A DNA stretch of 64,000 bases from Lysobacter sp. Its GTDB lineage: Bacteria; Pseudomonadota; Gammaproteobacteria; Xanthomonadales; Xanthomonadaceae. The notes below the pieces were generated by a model, which was given only the letters and a program-made list of their open reading frames with translations, searched no databases and was not told the origin of the DNA. Location of the stretch: positions 372,001 to 436,000 of the forward strand of contig DAHUXS010000013.1 in NCBI GenBank assembly GCA_027306995.1, given 5' to 3'. Below, piece by piece: positions 44,057 to 52,774 of this stretch. A program made the position numbers and the translations under genes. Within the stretch, counting starts at the first letter, position 1. Every line of letters begins with the position of its first letter.

Positions 44057-44746
44057 TTATTCCCCCTGCCCGGAGGGAGGCGGATCGGAATCCGCGCCTT
44101 CCTCCTCTTCCAGTTCGTAGCTGTAGACGCGGCGCGGTGGCGCCAGATCCGCGTGCCGGAACAGGAATGCCGAGATCACGCCGGCGATCGCGCCACCGAG
44201 ATGCGACTGCCAGGACACCCCTTCCTGCAATGGCAGCACCGCCATCACCATGCCGCCGTATAGAAGGAACACGATCATCGCGGCGGCGACCGCGGAACGC
44301 TCCTTGCGCAGGATGCCGAGTGTCAGCGTGAGATACATCAGTCCGTGGGTGACGCCACTGGCACCGAGGTGGTGTTCGCCAGCATGGCCGAGCAACCACG
44401 CGCCGATCCCCGAACCCAGCCACAGCAGTGGCAGCGCACGCAAGCTGGCGCGCGGATAGACGCTGCCGGCGAGGGTGCCAAGAATGAGGATGGCGATCGC
44501 ATTGGACAGCACGTGGTCCCACGAACCGTGCAGCAGTGGCGCGGTCAGGATGCCGACCAGTCCGCTGGCCGTATGCGGCTGGACCGCGAATGGCGCCACA
44601 GCATCGCTGCTGCCGACCACGGCGTGGATGCCCAACAACAGGAGGATGACGGCGAGGCTGCAGGTCAGCGCCCGGCGCAGGCGACCGGCATCGAGCCGGC
44701 GCTGACGGCGTGGATCACTGGGGGCGGTGATGTCCTGGAGTTCCAT
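44057..44746 (-). CDS. rhomboid family intramembrane serine protease
   Basis: A 229-residue inner-membrane protease with about six helices. The catalytic serine lies in HHLGASGVTHG (GxSG motif, about residues 125-135), the histidine in SWQSHLGGAIAGV (about 182), and LLHGSWDHVLSNAIAI forms the conserved helix-2 HxxxN region. The C-terminal tail is highly acidic (LEEEEGAD). Substrates are unknown. It is divergent from the RlmI-like methyltransferase gene (70-base gap). Confidence 0.9.
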   Translation of the reverse strand: MELQDITAPSDPRRQRRLDAGRLRRALTCSLAVILLLLGIHAVVGSSDAVAPFAVQPHTASGLVGILTAPLLHGSWDHVLSNAIAILILGTLAGSVYPRASLRALPLLWLGSGIGAWLLGHAGEHHLGASGVTHGLMYLTLTLGILRKERSAVAAAMIVFLLYGGMVMAVLPLQEGVSWQSHLGGAIAGVISAFLFRHADLAPPRRVYSYELEEEEGADSDPPPSGQGE

Positions 44747-44816
44747 CCCCCCGACATGGCGACGCGGGCGGCTTTGCGCAAGCCGGCGCGGGCGCTTCGC
44801 CCGCTAAAATAGGGGG

Positions 44817-45986
44817 ATGAACGAAGCCTTGCCCGTGGTACGCCTGAAGAACGCGTGGAATTCCTCGCATCCGTGGATTTTCCAGCGCCTGGTCGAAAAG
44901 CCGGCCCAGCGCCCGAAGCCGGGTTCGATCGTCGATGTGCTGAGCGTGGATGGCGAATGGATCGGCCGCGGGTTCTACAACGGACATTCGCGGATCGCGG
45001 TGCGCATCCTCGAGCGCGATCCCGCCGTCACTGTCGACCAGGCGTGGTTCGAGGCCAAGATCGGCGAGGCGATCCGCCTGCGTCGCGAGATCCTCAAGCT
45101 CGATGACATCAGCAATGCCTGGCGCGTGGTCCACAGCGAAGGCGACGGCATTTCCGGACTGGTGGTCGATCGCTACGACGACCTGATCGTCGTCGAATTC
45201 TTCAGCGCCGGTGCGTGGCGCCACCGAGAGATCATCTTCAACGCGCTGCGCAGCCATTTCCCCGGTTGCCGCTTCCACAGTTTTGCCGACGAGCGCGTGC
45301 AGAAGCAGGAGAGTTTCGATTACCGCGATACCCTCGGCACCGAAGCGGCGATCGTCACCGAATACGGCGTGAAGTTCCGCGCCGATCCCGCGGGCGCGCA
45401 CAAGACCGGCTTTTTCGCCGACCAGCGCGAGAATCGTCAATGGCTGTCGCAGCTGTGCGCGGGCCAGCGCGTGCTCGATCTCTGCTGCAATACCGGCGGT
45501 TTCGGCGTGTACGCGGCGGTGCATGGTGCGGCGGAAGTGGTCGGGATCGACATCGACCCGGCGGTGCTCGACATCGCGCGCGCCAATGGCAAGCTCAATG
45601 GCGTGAAGCCGCGTTTCGTGCAGGCCGATATTTTCCCGTGGTTGCGCGATGCCGCCGCCAATGGCGAACAGTTCGACGTGGTGATCCTCGATCCCGCCAA
45701 GATGACCCGCGATCGCGAGCAGGTGATTCCGGCGCTGAAGAAATACCTCGACATGAACAAGCTGGCGCTGGGCGTGGTCAAGCCGGGCGGCCTGTTCGCG
45801 ACCTTCAGCTGCACTGGTCTGGTGAGCGAGGAACAATTCACCGACATGCTGCGGCGCGCAGCCTTCTACGCCGGCCGCACGGTGCAGGTGCTGAAGGTCG
45901 CTGGCGCCGGCCCCGATCATCCATGGCTGGCGCAGGTGCAGGAATCGCGTTACCTGAAGGCGGTGTTCTGCCGCGTCCTGGACTGA
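44817..45986 (+). CDS. rlmI: 23S rRNA (cytosine) methyltransferase, RlmI/YccW-like
   Basis: A 389-residue class I SAM methyltransferase with an N-terminal PUA domain (about residues 7-75, containing HPWIFQRLVEK) and a catalytic domain with VLDLCCNTGGFGVYAA (motif I, about 221-236), VVILDPAKMTRDREQ (motif IV) and TFSCTGLVSEEQF (motif VI with cysteine). RlmI methylates C1962 of 23S rRNA in E. coli. Motif IV reads DPAK rather than DPPK, a mild variation. The family is clear; exact target specificity is inferred. Confidence 0.85.
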   Translation: MNEALPVVRLKNAWNSSHPWIFQRLVEKPAQRPKPGSIVDVLSVDGEWIGRGFYNGHSRIAVRILERDPAVTVDQAWFEAKIGEAIRLRREILKLDDISNAWRVVHSEGDGISGLVVDRYDDLIVVEFFSAGAWRHREIIFNALRSHFPGCRFHSFADERVQKQESFDYRDTLGTEAAIVTEYGVKFRADPAGAHKTGFFADQRENRQWLSQLCAGQRVLDLCCNTGGFGVYAAVHGAAEVVGIDIDPAVLDIARANGKLNGVKPRFVQADIFPWLRDAAANGEQFDVVILDPAKMTRDREQVIPALKKYLDMNKLALGVVKPGGLFATFSCTGLVSEEQFTDMLRRAAFYAGRTVQVLKVAGAGPDHPWLAQVQESRYLKAVFCRVLD

Positions 45987-46004
45987 CGCGACTGCGTAAC
46001 AGGC

Positions 46005-46499
46005 TTATTCGGCGATGACATAGCCGTCGGCATTGGCGCGCTTCGGCTTGTCGCCGACGCGCACGCAGACCTGGTCGCCGCACATGGTGATCGCACCGCT
46101 GCGGGTTGCTTCGAGGATGCCTTGGGCGAATTCCGCGCGTTTCAATTCCTGCTGGCTGCGCCAGACCATCCACGCGCTGCCAACGGCTGCGATCGCGGCA
46201 GCGACGACCAGCGCCAGCGATGCGATGGTCGCGAAGCGGCGTTGCGCGGAGCGCGAAGCAGCGATGTCGGCATGCAACGCCTGCATCGCGCTGCGGGTTT
46301 CATCGCGGATAGCGCTGATCGAGGAGGCCGAGAGATCGCGTCCCTGCTCGGTGAGCGTGACCGCAGCCGATTCCACGGCATGCGCATTCGCTTCGGTGAT
46401 GTCGGCGACGCGATCGGCGCGTTGTTCCAGGAGGTCGGTGAAAGCGGCCAATCGCAGAGCGAGTTCCTGCAAGTCGTTGCTGTCCATGTGCGCGTTCAT
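46005..46499 (-). CDS. single-pass membrane protein of an effector-immunity operon
   Basis: A 164-residue protein. Residues 1-88 are a long amphipathic, probably coiled-coil helix (LEQRADRVADITEANAHAV, SISAIRDETRSAMQALHADI), residues about 91-113 form one membrane helix, and the C-terminal domain (about 114-164) has a CGDQVC pair that could form a disulphide. I do not recognise a named family. The start overlaps the lipase stop (ATGA at 46496-46499), so it is translated with it. It may help secretion, act as a second immunity factor, or be a chaperone; none is proven. An alternative start is Met5. Confidence 0.6.
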   Translation of the reverse strand: MNAHMDSNDLQELALRLAAFTDLLEQRADRVADITEANAHAVESAAVTLTEQGRDLSASSISAIRDETRSAMQALHADIAASRSAQRRFATIASLALVVAAAIAAVGSAWMVWRSQQELKRAEFAQGILEATRSGAITMCGDQVCVRVGDKPKRANADGYVIAE

Positions 46500-47902
46500 C
46501 GATGCAGCACCGGTGCGGCTTGCTGTTGCGCCTGTTGCGATTGCTGTTGCGCCAATTGCGCGGTCAGTTCCGATTCGCGCTGTTGCGTGTTGTAGTCGCG
46601 ACCCTGTTGCAACCAATCCTGTGCAGCGTTGCCATTGAGCCATGCCGAACTTGCGGCGCGCATGTCCGACGCATCGCCACGCAGTGCGGCATCGCTCATC
46701 GATCGGAAGATGTCGTTGTTGGATGTCGCCTGTGACTTCACTTGATCGGGCATCGTTGGCGGCGCCTGCTGCTCCGACATCCGGATCGGCCGGTAGTCGA
46801 CTTGCCTGGCCAATTCGGGATCGACCGGCGCCTTGTGCGTGCAGTCGGATAGCGGCTGCGCGACCCGGCATTGCGAATCGCCGCCGAGCTGGTCGGTTTC
46901 GCCCCGCTGGTGGTGCTGGTCGTAGTAGCGCGTGGTGTAGAGCACCATGTGCTCTTCGGAATGATAGATCTGGTATTTCGCGGGATCCTGCGGCACGGCC
47001 TGCGGTTTCAGGAAGTCGCGATCCGACAGACTGTTGAGGAAGTCCACGCCCATGTTGGCGTTGAGTACGCCGAGGCCGTTCTGGGTATAGGTATCGCCGA
47101 TATTGCTGTGCGCGCCAGGCACCGTGATGCTGAGGAAGCGACTGTCCTCGGACAATCCGTGTGGCAGCAGCTGATCGCCCTTGAACTGGTCGCGATGATC
47201 GGTGGAGAGGATCTGGAACGCACCCACCGTGGATGGCGCAAGGCGGCGGTCGAACTCGGTGTTGTTGGTCGAGACCGGATCGAACAGCATCGCGGCTTGC
47301 AGTGTTTTGCCGGGGGGGACCAGTTGTTCTCCGGAGTATTTGATCGAGGTGATGATGCCGTATTTGTCCTGATGGACAATGGCACCGACTGGATCGCGGA
47401 TACCGCGTTCTTCGACCATCCGATCCAACGCGGCTACTTCTTCCGCACCACGACTGAAACCGACACCGGCGACGCGGATTCGGGCTTCGGGGTCCTGATC
47501 AATCCAGATTTTGGCTTGTTTGCACAGCTTGAAATAGGCAGTCTCGACACGCTCGTCGAAGCTGTAGGCGCGCCAACCATCGACAGCGCGCGGAAGAAAG
47601 CCGTCCTGAGTTCCGATGCCCTCTTCGTATCCGCTGACGATGCGCTGATTTTTTGCCTTGACGACCTGATCATGGATCTTGGCGACGGCGCTCCAATGTT
47701 CGGGGGCATCCTTGCGCATGCTGTTGCCGGTGCCATCGAGCGAGGCGATGTACAGGCGCTCATGCGGATTGTCGGCGTGCAGCAGGACCGGCACCTGCAA
47801 TTCAGTCAGTTGATTGCGCGCTGCTTCGTACTGTTGTAGGTCAGCCGTGGTGGCCTGGTCCTTGTGGACCTGGGCGTCATTTTTGCCAAACACACTCCCC
47901 AT
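46496..47902 (-). CDS. DUF2235/Tle1-like phospholipase, putative antibacterial secreted effector
   Basis: A 468-residue alpha/beta hydrolase of the DUF2235 family. SLDGTGNSMRKD (about residues 54-65) is the family's opening motif; the nucleophile elbow is GVGFSRG with Ser150; LFDPV (about 207-211) probably holds the acid; VPGAHSNIGD (about 261-270) holds His265. The same fold is used by Tle1-type phospholipase effectors. There is no signal peptide. A C-terminal region (about 385-468) is helical and ends in a glutamine-rich tail (QLAQQQSQQAQQQ) then PVLHR, resembling tails of Xanthomonadales type IV-secreted killing proteins. The exported upstream protein and the membrane protein downstream fit an effector-immunity operon. 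GAGGGGGG precedes the start. Confidence 0.8.
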   Translation of the reverse strand: MGSVFGKNDAQVHKDQATTADLQQYEAARNQLTELQVPVLLHADNPHERLYIASLDGTGNSMRKDAPEHWSAVAKIHDQVVKAKNQRIVSGYEEGIGTQDGFLPRAVDGWRAYSFDERVETAYFKLCKQAKIWIDQDPEARIRVAGVGFSRGAEEVAALDRMVEERGIRDPVGAIVHQDKYGIITSIKYSGEQLVPPGKTLQAAMLFDPVSTNNTEFDRRLAPSTVGAFQILSTDHRDQFKGDQLLPHGLSEDSRFLSITVPGAHSNIGDTYTQNGLGVLNANMGVDFLNSLSDRDFLKPQAVPQDPAKYQIYHSEEHMVLYTTRYYDQHHQRGETDQLGGDSQCRVAQPLSDCTHKAPVDPELARQVDYRPIRMSEQQAPPTMPDQVKSQATSNNDIFRSMSDAALRGDASDMRAASSAWLNGNAAQDWLQQGRDYNTQQRESELTAQLAQQQSQQAQQQAAPVLHR

Positions 47903-47921
47903 CTCGTCCCCCCTCAGGAAC

Positions 47922-48563
47922 TCAATACGTCTTGCTGTAGACCTTGATCAGATCGTTGCGGAAATTGCTGTTCTTGTTGTTCGGATTTCGCAAGTGTTTG
48001 GTTGGGACGAAGGCCAGCATGTAGACATTGACAGTGCGGTCATCGACCTCAAGCGCGATCGTGGGATTGCCGATGCTCACGCCCTCCGCCACTTCTTCCC
48101 GCGGCACGTTGTGGCGGATCAGCCGGTCCTTGAAGATCTCGGCCATGTCGACGGTGGCGTGATGCGAACTTCCATCCTTCGCTATCCAGTCCAGCACTGC
48201 CGGTGGCGGGAAATTGGCGATCGACAATTCTGCGGACTGAAAAAAATTGGCATGGTCGTAGCCATAGGACTGCCATGATCGCTGCGGTTCGTCCCAGTGG
48301 TGCGGAAAACCCGAATAGACGATCTTGCAGTCGCGGGTGTTGAAGCACTGCGCAGAAAAGTCATGCCGCAAAAACCGGAGCGGCCAATCCTTGACGGTAT
48401 TGGTGAAATCCCCCGACGGCGATGCCGCGCCGGAAGAGGTGTGGTCGTTTGGTGCGGTCATGGCGGAAGAACACCCCTGTGTGGCCAGCAGGAACGCGGC
48501 GATGGCGGACAGACTGCCCCGGCGGCCTGAATGCGATATGTGACGGCTGTCGCGATTCCCCAT
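47922..48563 (-). CDS. small exported, probable lipoprotein; putative immunity protein for the lipase
   Basis: A 213-residue protein with a basic N-terminus and hydrophobic segment (about residues 17-29) ending LLATQGCSS, a lipobox-like site with Thr at -3 (weak). The mature part has two cysteines in QCFNTRDC that may pair, and strongly patterned motifs (NFPPPAVLDWIAKDGS, VDMAEIFKDRLI, IALEVDDRTVNVYM, ending VYSKTY). I do not know a named family. It ends 19 bases before the lipase start and is first in the operon. A periplasmic lipoprotein beside a DUF2235 lipase is the usual place for an immunity protein; that role is inferred. Start at 48563 is chosen because the longer frame runs into the divergent VIT gene. 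Confidence 0.66.
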   Translation of the reverse strand: MGNRDSRHISHSGRRGSLSAIAAFLLATQGCSSAMTAPNDHTSSGAASPSGDFTNTVKDWPLRFLRHDFSAQCFNTRDCKIVYSGFPHHWDEPQRSWQSYGYDHANFFQSAELSIANFPPPAVLDWIAKDGSSHHATVDMAEIFKDRLIRHNVPREEVAEGVSIGNPTIALEVDDRTVNVYMLAFVPTKHLRNPNNKNSNFRNDLIKVYSKTY

Positions 48564-48654
48564 GCCGGAAAACTCGCATGGCCGGAGAAGCCTGTCAATC
48601 GGGATCCCCCGATGGCAGGGCACAATGGCGCGTCCCGATCTCGCAACTCCAAGC

Positions 48655-49365
48655 ATGGCAAAACTCTCCCGCCCCCACCATGAAGGCCATCGCAGCGACA
48701 GCATTGGCTGGTTGCGGGCAACGGTACTCGGCGCCAATGACGGCCTGATTTCCACCAGTTCGCTGCTGATCGGTGTGGCCGCGGCCGGGGCGTCGCCGCG
48801 CGCGCTGGTGATGACCGGAGTGGCTGGGCTGGTGGCGGGGGCGTTGTCGATGGCGGCGGGCGAGTACGTCTCGGTAAGTTCACAGGCCGATACCGAGCGC
48901 GCCGATACCGAGAAGGAGCGGCGCGAGCTGGAGGAGATGCCGGCCGCCGAGCTCAAGGAACTCACCCATATCTACATGCAGCGTGGCCTGTCGCGCGAGT
49001 TGGCGATGCAGGTCGCCGAAGAGATGACTGCGCACGATGCGTTGGGCACCCATTTGCGCGACGAGCTTGGCATCGTCGGGCACCTGTCGGCGAACCCGGT
49101 ACAGGCGGCGCTGGCTTCGGCGGCTGCATTCTCGGTTGGTGCGTTGTTGCCGATCGTGGTGGCGTGGTTGTTCGCCGGACAAGCCAGCTTTGGCTGGATC
49201 CTTATCCCCGCGACATTGGTGTTGCTTGCCGTGCTCGGCGCGATGGCTGGCTGGCTCGGCGGTGCATCGAAATGGAAGGGCGCCGTGCGCGTGCTGTTCT
49301 GGGGCGCGGCGGCGATGGCGGCGACTGCTGGCATTGGCCACTTGTTTGGTGTGGCAGCCGGCTGA
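48655..49365 (+). CDS. VIT1/CCC1-family Fe2+/Mn2+ transporter
   Basis: A 236-residue membrane protein. The first helix region reads LRATVLGANDGLISTSSLLIGVAAAG (described in two parts: LRATVLGANDG and LISTSSLLIGV), followed by MAAGEYVSVSSQADTE, both hallmarks of VIT proteins. A charged helical domain (about residues 75-145) with many glutamates precedes three C-terminal helices. The glutamates bind metal in homologues. It probably moves ferrous iron or manganese out of the cytoplasm. The ATG at 48655 matches the usual VIT start; an in-frame ATG at 48625 would add ten residues. Confidence 0.87.
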   Translation: MAKLSRPHHEGHRSDSIGWLRATVLGANDGLISTSSLLIGVAAAGASPRALVMTGVAGLVAGALSMAAGEYVSVSSQADTERADTEKERRELEEMPAAELKELTHIYMQRGLSRELAMQVAEEMTAHDALGTHLRDELGIVGHLSANPVQAALASAAAFSVGALLPIVVAWLFAGQASFGWILIPATLVLLAVLGAMAGWLGGASKWKGAVRVLFWGAAAMAATAGIGHLFGVAAG

Positions 49366-49402
49366 TCTCTGCGTCTGAGACGGCGCCGACTACACTGCAT
49401 CC

Positions 49403-50776
49403 ATGCCCGAAGTCTCCACGCTCGTTCTCATCCTCCTGGTCGCGGTGGCGGTCGCGATCGTTTTGTTGGTCGTGTTGCTGTTGCGCAAGCCCGACGCCGG
49501 CATCGCCAATCTCCGCGACGATCTCGAGCGCGCGCTGCGCGACGAACAGCGGGAGGGCCGCGGCGAGTTGCGCGATTCGTTGGAGAAACAGACGACGGCG
49601 CAGTCGCATCACCAGCAGGCGTTGTCGCAAAACATCGGCGACCTGACCGAACGTACCGATCGCCGCCTCGACGAATTCCGCATCGCCATCGCCGAGGACG
49701 GGCGCAAGAGTCGCGAGGAACAGCGCGGCCAGCAGCAGCAATTCTCGCAGGCGTTGTCGGACCGGCTGCGCGATCTTTCCGAACGCAACACCCAGGTATT
49801 GGGCGAGTTGCGCGCGACGCTGGAAACCCAACTCAAGGCCTTGCAGGACGACAGCGCCAAGAAGCTGGAGCAAATGCGCGCGACGGTCGACGAGAAATTG
49901 CAGAGTACGCTGGAGACCCGTCTCGGCGAATCGTTCCGATTGGTGTCGGAACGATTGGAAGCCGTGCAGCGTGGGCTTGGCGAGATGCAGCAACTGGCGA
50001 CCGGTGTCGGTGATCTCAAGCGCGTGCTCACCAACGTCAAGACGCGCGGCACCTTCGGCGAAGTGCAGCTGGGCGCGCTGCTGGAACAGGTGCTAACGCT
50101 GGAGCAATACGCCGGCAACGTGGTGACGCGACCAGGCAGCAGCGAGTGCGTCGAATACGCGGTGCGCCTGCCGGGTGGGCAGGAAGGTGGAACGGTGTGG
50201 CTGCCGATCGACGCCAAGTTCCCGCACGAGGATTACGAGCGCCTGCTCGATGCCCAGGAACGTGCTGATCTCGGCGCGGCGAACGATGCCGGCAACGCGC
50301 TGGAGCGGCGCATCCGCGACGAGGCGAAGAAGATCCGCGACAAATACGTCGAGCCGCCGCACACCACCGATTTCGCCCTGCTGTTCCTGCCTACCGAGGG
50401 CCTGTACGCGGAAGTGTTGCGTCGTCCCGGGCTGTTCGACCTGCTGCAACGCGAAATGCGCGTCACGCCGGTCGGACCGACCACGCTGCTGGCGGTGCTC
50501 AATAGCCTGCAGATGGGCTTCCGCACCCTGGCGATCGAGAAGCGTTCGAGCGAGGTGTGGCAGACGCTGGGCGCAGTCAAGAACGAGTTCGGCAAGTTCG
50601 GCGCGTCACTCGATGCGGTGAAGAAGAAGCTCGCCGAAGCCAGCAACAAGATCGAGGAAACCGGTGTGCGCAGCCGCGCGATCGAACGCAAATTGCGTGG
50701 CGTCGAAACCTTGCCGCAGGACGACAGCGATCAGCCGCTGCTCGGCCTGGATGACGTTGACCCAGATCGCGAATGA
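49403..50776 (+). CDS. rmuC: DNA recombination protein RmuC
   Basis: A 457-residue protein: N-terminal membrane helix (about residues 6-27), a long coiled coil (about 35-190), then the conserved RmuC/DUF195 nuclease-like domain (about 205-400) with KTRGTFGEVQLGALLEQVL, LPIDAKFPHEDYERLLDA and VTPVGPTTLLAVLNSLQMGF. RmuC limits inversion at short repeats in E. coli. It lies 37 bases after the VIT gene on the same strand and converges on mlaA. Confidence 0.93.
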   Translation: MPEVSTLVLILLVAVAVAIVLLVVLLLRKPDAGIANLRDDLERALRDEQREGRGELRDSLEKQTTAQSHHQQALSQNIGDLTERTDRRLDEFRIAIAEDGRKSREEQRGQQQQFSQALSDRLRDLSERNTQVLGELRATLETQLKALQDDSAKKLEQMRATVDEKLQSTLETRLGESFRLVSERLEAVQRGLGEMQQLATGVGDLKRVLTNVKTRGTFGEVQLGALLEQVLTLEQYAGNVVTRPGSSECVEYAVRLPGGQEGGTVWLPIDAKFPHEDYERLLDAQERADLGAANDAGNALERRIRDEAKKIRDKYVEPPHTTDFALLFLPTEGLYAEVLRRPGLFDLLQREMRVTPVGPTTLLAVLNSLQMGFRTLAIEKRSSEVWQTLGAVKNEFGKFGASLDAVKKKLAEASNKIEETGVRSRAIERKLRGVETLPQDDSDQPLLGLDDVDPDRE

Positions 50777-50800
50777 TTTCGCGGGATCGATGAAGCCAGA

Positions 50801-51811
50801 TCAGTCCGGCTTGGCCGGTGCCGGTGTGGTCTGCAGGTAATCGGGTAACTGCGACGCAGCATCCGGGTTGTTCTCGCCCCAGATCTGGTAATTGCGGCGC
50901 TGCCACCAGGCATCCCGCAGCAGACGGTAATCGTCGACCGCGCCTTCGCGCAGCGCATCGGTGGACAGCAGTTGTGCACGGATATTGACCACGTTGATGG
51001 TGCGCAACGCAACCTGTCCGACCACGCTGCGGCTGGCGGGCAGCGGCGTCAGCGGGATGTCGCCGACCATGCCGGCGGCATCGCGCACGGTGCGCGGGCC
51101 GAACACTGGCAATTCCAGGTAGCGCGAATTCTTCCAGCCCCAGGTCGCGAACGTCTTGCCGAAGTCGTTGCTCTTGTCCGGGATGTGGATCTTGGTGGCG
51201 ACGTCGAACAGGCCGCCGATGCCGAAGGTGCTGTTGACGAGGAAACGGAACAGCGAGTTGCCGGCCTGCGAAGGCCTGCCCTGCAGCAGCGAGTTGACGA
51301 TGTTGCTGGGGCCGGTGATGTTGTGGAAGAAGTTGCTGACGCCGGTGCGCAGCGGGCGCGGAACGACGTGCACATAGGTCACCGCGACCGGATGGATCAT
51401 CGCGTGATCGACCGTGCTGTTGATCGCGTGCATCTTGCGGTTGAACTTCTCCCACGGATCCCAGGGCTGCAATGCGCCCTGCGCGACCGCACCGGCATTG
51501 ACGCCCGCAGCATCGCCATAGAGCGCCTGGAAATCGGCATCGGCGCTGTTGGCGGGCGCGGCATTTCCGGCCGCGGCGTTTTGCGTTGGCGCTGCCGCGG
51601 GCTCCGCAACGGCAGTCGTGGATGCGGCAGGCGACGTGGCATCTGCGGCAGTGGGTGTCGCCGTCGGCGCAGCCGGGTTGTCCGCCTGCGCCGGAACCAC
51701 GGTGCCGGTGGATGCGGCATCGGGGCGGGTGCCGCCCTGTTGCGCGCAGGCCGACAACGCCAGTGCGAACACGGCGGCAAGAACTTGGGGCAGGGCGCGG
51801 GCGTGGATCAT
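50801..51811 (-). CDS. mlaA: outer-membrane lipid asymmetry lipoprotein MlaA (VacJ)
   Basis: A 336-residue lipoprotein. The signal peptide ends in LALSACAQ (Cys about 22). A long Ala/Pro/Thr-rich linker (about 25-85) precedes the MlaA domain with DPWEKFNRKMHAINSTVD, FFHNITGPSNIVNSLLQG, LVNSTFGIGGLFDVATK and LELPVFGPRTVRDAAG. It removes misplaced phospholipids from the outer membrane and passes them to MlaC. Here it is the last gene of the mlaFEDCB operon, 22 bases after mlaB, unlike E. coli where it is separate. The extended linker is unusual. Confidence 0.94.
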   Translation of the reverse strand: MIHARALPQVLAAVFALALSACAQQGGTRPDAASTGTVVPAQADNPAAPTATPTAADATSPAASTTAVAEPAAAPTQNAAAGNAAPANSADADFQALYGDAAGVNAGAVAQGALQPWDPWEKFNRKMHAINSTVDHAMIHPVAVTYVHVVPRPLRTGVSNFFHNITGPSNIVNSLLQGRPSQAGNSLFRFLVNSTFGIGGLFDVATKIHIPDKSNDFGKTFATWGWKNSRYLELPVFGPRTVRDAAGMVGDIPLTPLPASRSVVGQVALRTINVVNIRAQLLSTDALREGAVDDYRLLRDAWWQRRNYQIWGENNPDAASQLPDYLQTTPAPAKPD

Positions 51812-51833
51812 GGCGATACGAAGCAGTTGGGGG

Positions 51834-52118
51834 TCAGCGCTCGAAACGCAAGTGGTCGTCGAGGCGATAAGCGATTCGCAACTCCTCGTAGCCTGCTGGC
51901 GTTCCGGTGAGCGCGGCCTGCGGATGATTATCCGCCAGCCAGCCGATCAGGGCGATGCCGGCGCTGTCGATGCGCGGGACGCGGGTCAGGTCGATCGTGG
52001 AGATCGACCCGGCCTTGGCCAGTCGCGGCCACAACGCTGCCAGTGCCGGACGCAGCAACGCCCCGTCGAAGACGAGGCGTCCATCCTGCAACTCGACACT
52101 GGCGGTCGAGTCGGTCAT
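51834..52118 (-). CDS. mlaB: STAS-domain protein MlaB
   Basis: A 94-residue STAS protein starting MTDSTASVELQDGRLVFDG, with VPRIDSAGIALIGWLAD holding the serine at the switch position. It binds MlaF and activates the MlaFEDB complex. The ATG at 52118 overlaps the mlaC stop as ATGA. It is the fifth gene of the operon. Confidence 0.9.
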   Translation of the reverse strand: MTDSTASVELQDGRLVFDGALLRPALAALWPRLAKAGSISTIDLTRVPRIDSAGIALIGWLADNHPQAALTGTPAGYEELRIAYRLDDHLRFER

Positions 52119-52774
52119 TTCGACTTGGTACTGGCCTGCATCTGGCCGTTGGCGAGATCCGCCGCCACCGCCTTGATGCCCTTCTGCGCCAGCGGGGCGT
52201 CGAACTGGTTGCGGAAGGTCTGCACGAAGGACACGCCTTCGACCATCACGTCGAAGACCTTCCATTGGCCGCCAACCTGGTGCATCAGATAGGTCACCGG
52301 CACCGGATCGCCGCCGCCGCGCACCAGCTCGCTGTTGACGCGCACGCCCAGTCCGTTCGGCAGCGGCGCTTCCGACTTCACGCGCGGCGTCAGCTTGGTG
52401 TTGAAGTCGAGCAGCGAGGAGCCGTAGCGCTGCATCAGGTTGTCGCCGAGCGCGGTCGAGAACGCGCTGATATCCGCCTGCGAGGCGCCGCGGGCGTGTC
52501 GGCCCAGCACCAGTTTCGCGGCGTAGTCGCGATCGAACATCTGGTTGAATTCGCTGTTGACGTAGGCACGCAACGCGGCGCGGTTCTTGGTGAATTCCGG
52601 GCGGCGCTTTTCCAGCGTCGAGATGACGCGCTGGCTGTTGGACAGCACCATCTGGCTCGGCACGCCGAGGAGCTGCGCGCTGGCAGCGGCGGCGGGCTGG
52701 GCGGCCGTGGCGATCATGGGAGTACCGATGGCCAGCGTCGCGGCGATGGCGGCAGCAAGGACATTGCGGATCAT
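52115..52774 (-). CDS. mlaC: phospholipid-binding protein MlaC
   Basis: A 219-residue periplasmic shuttle with a signal peptide (about residues 1-25, cleaved near TAAQPA). The Tol-Ttg2D domain contains FTKNRAALRAYVNSEFNQMFD, YAAKLVLGRH and VFDVMVEGVSFVQTFRNQF. It carries phospholipid between MlaA and MlaD. It overlaps both neighbours by 4 bases, so translation is coupled. Confidence 0.94.
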   Translation of the reverse strand: MIRNVLAAAIAATLAIGTPMIATAAQPAAAASAQLLGVPSQMVLSNSQRVISTLEKRRPEFTKNRAALRAYVNSEFNQMFDRDYAAKLVLGRHARGASQADISAFSTALGDNLMQRYGSSLLDFNTKLTPRVKSEAPLPNGLGVRVNSELVRGGGDPVPVTYLMHQVGGQWKVFDVMVEGVSFVQTFRNQFDAPLAQKGIKAVAADLANGQMQASTKSK

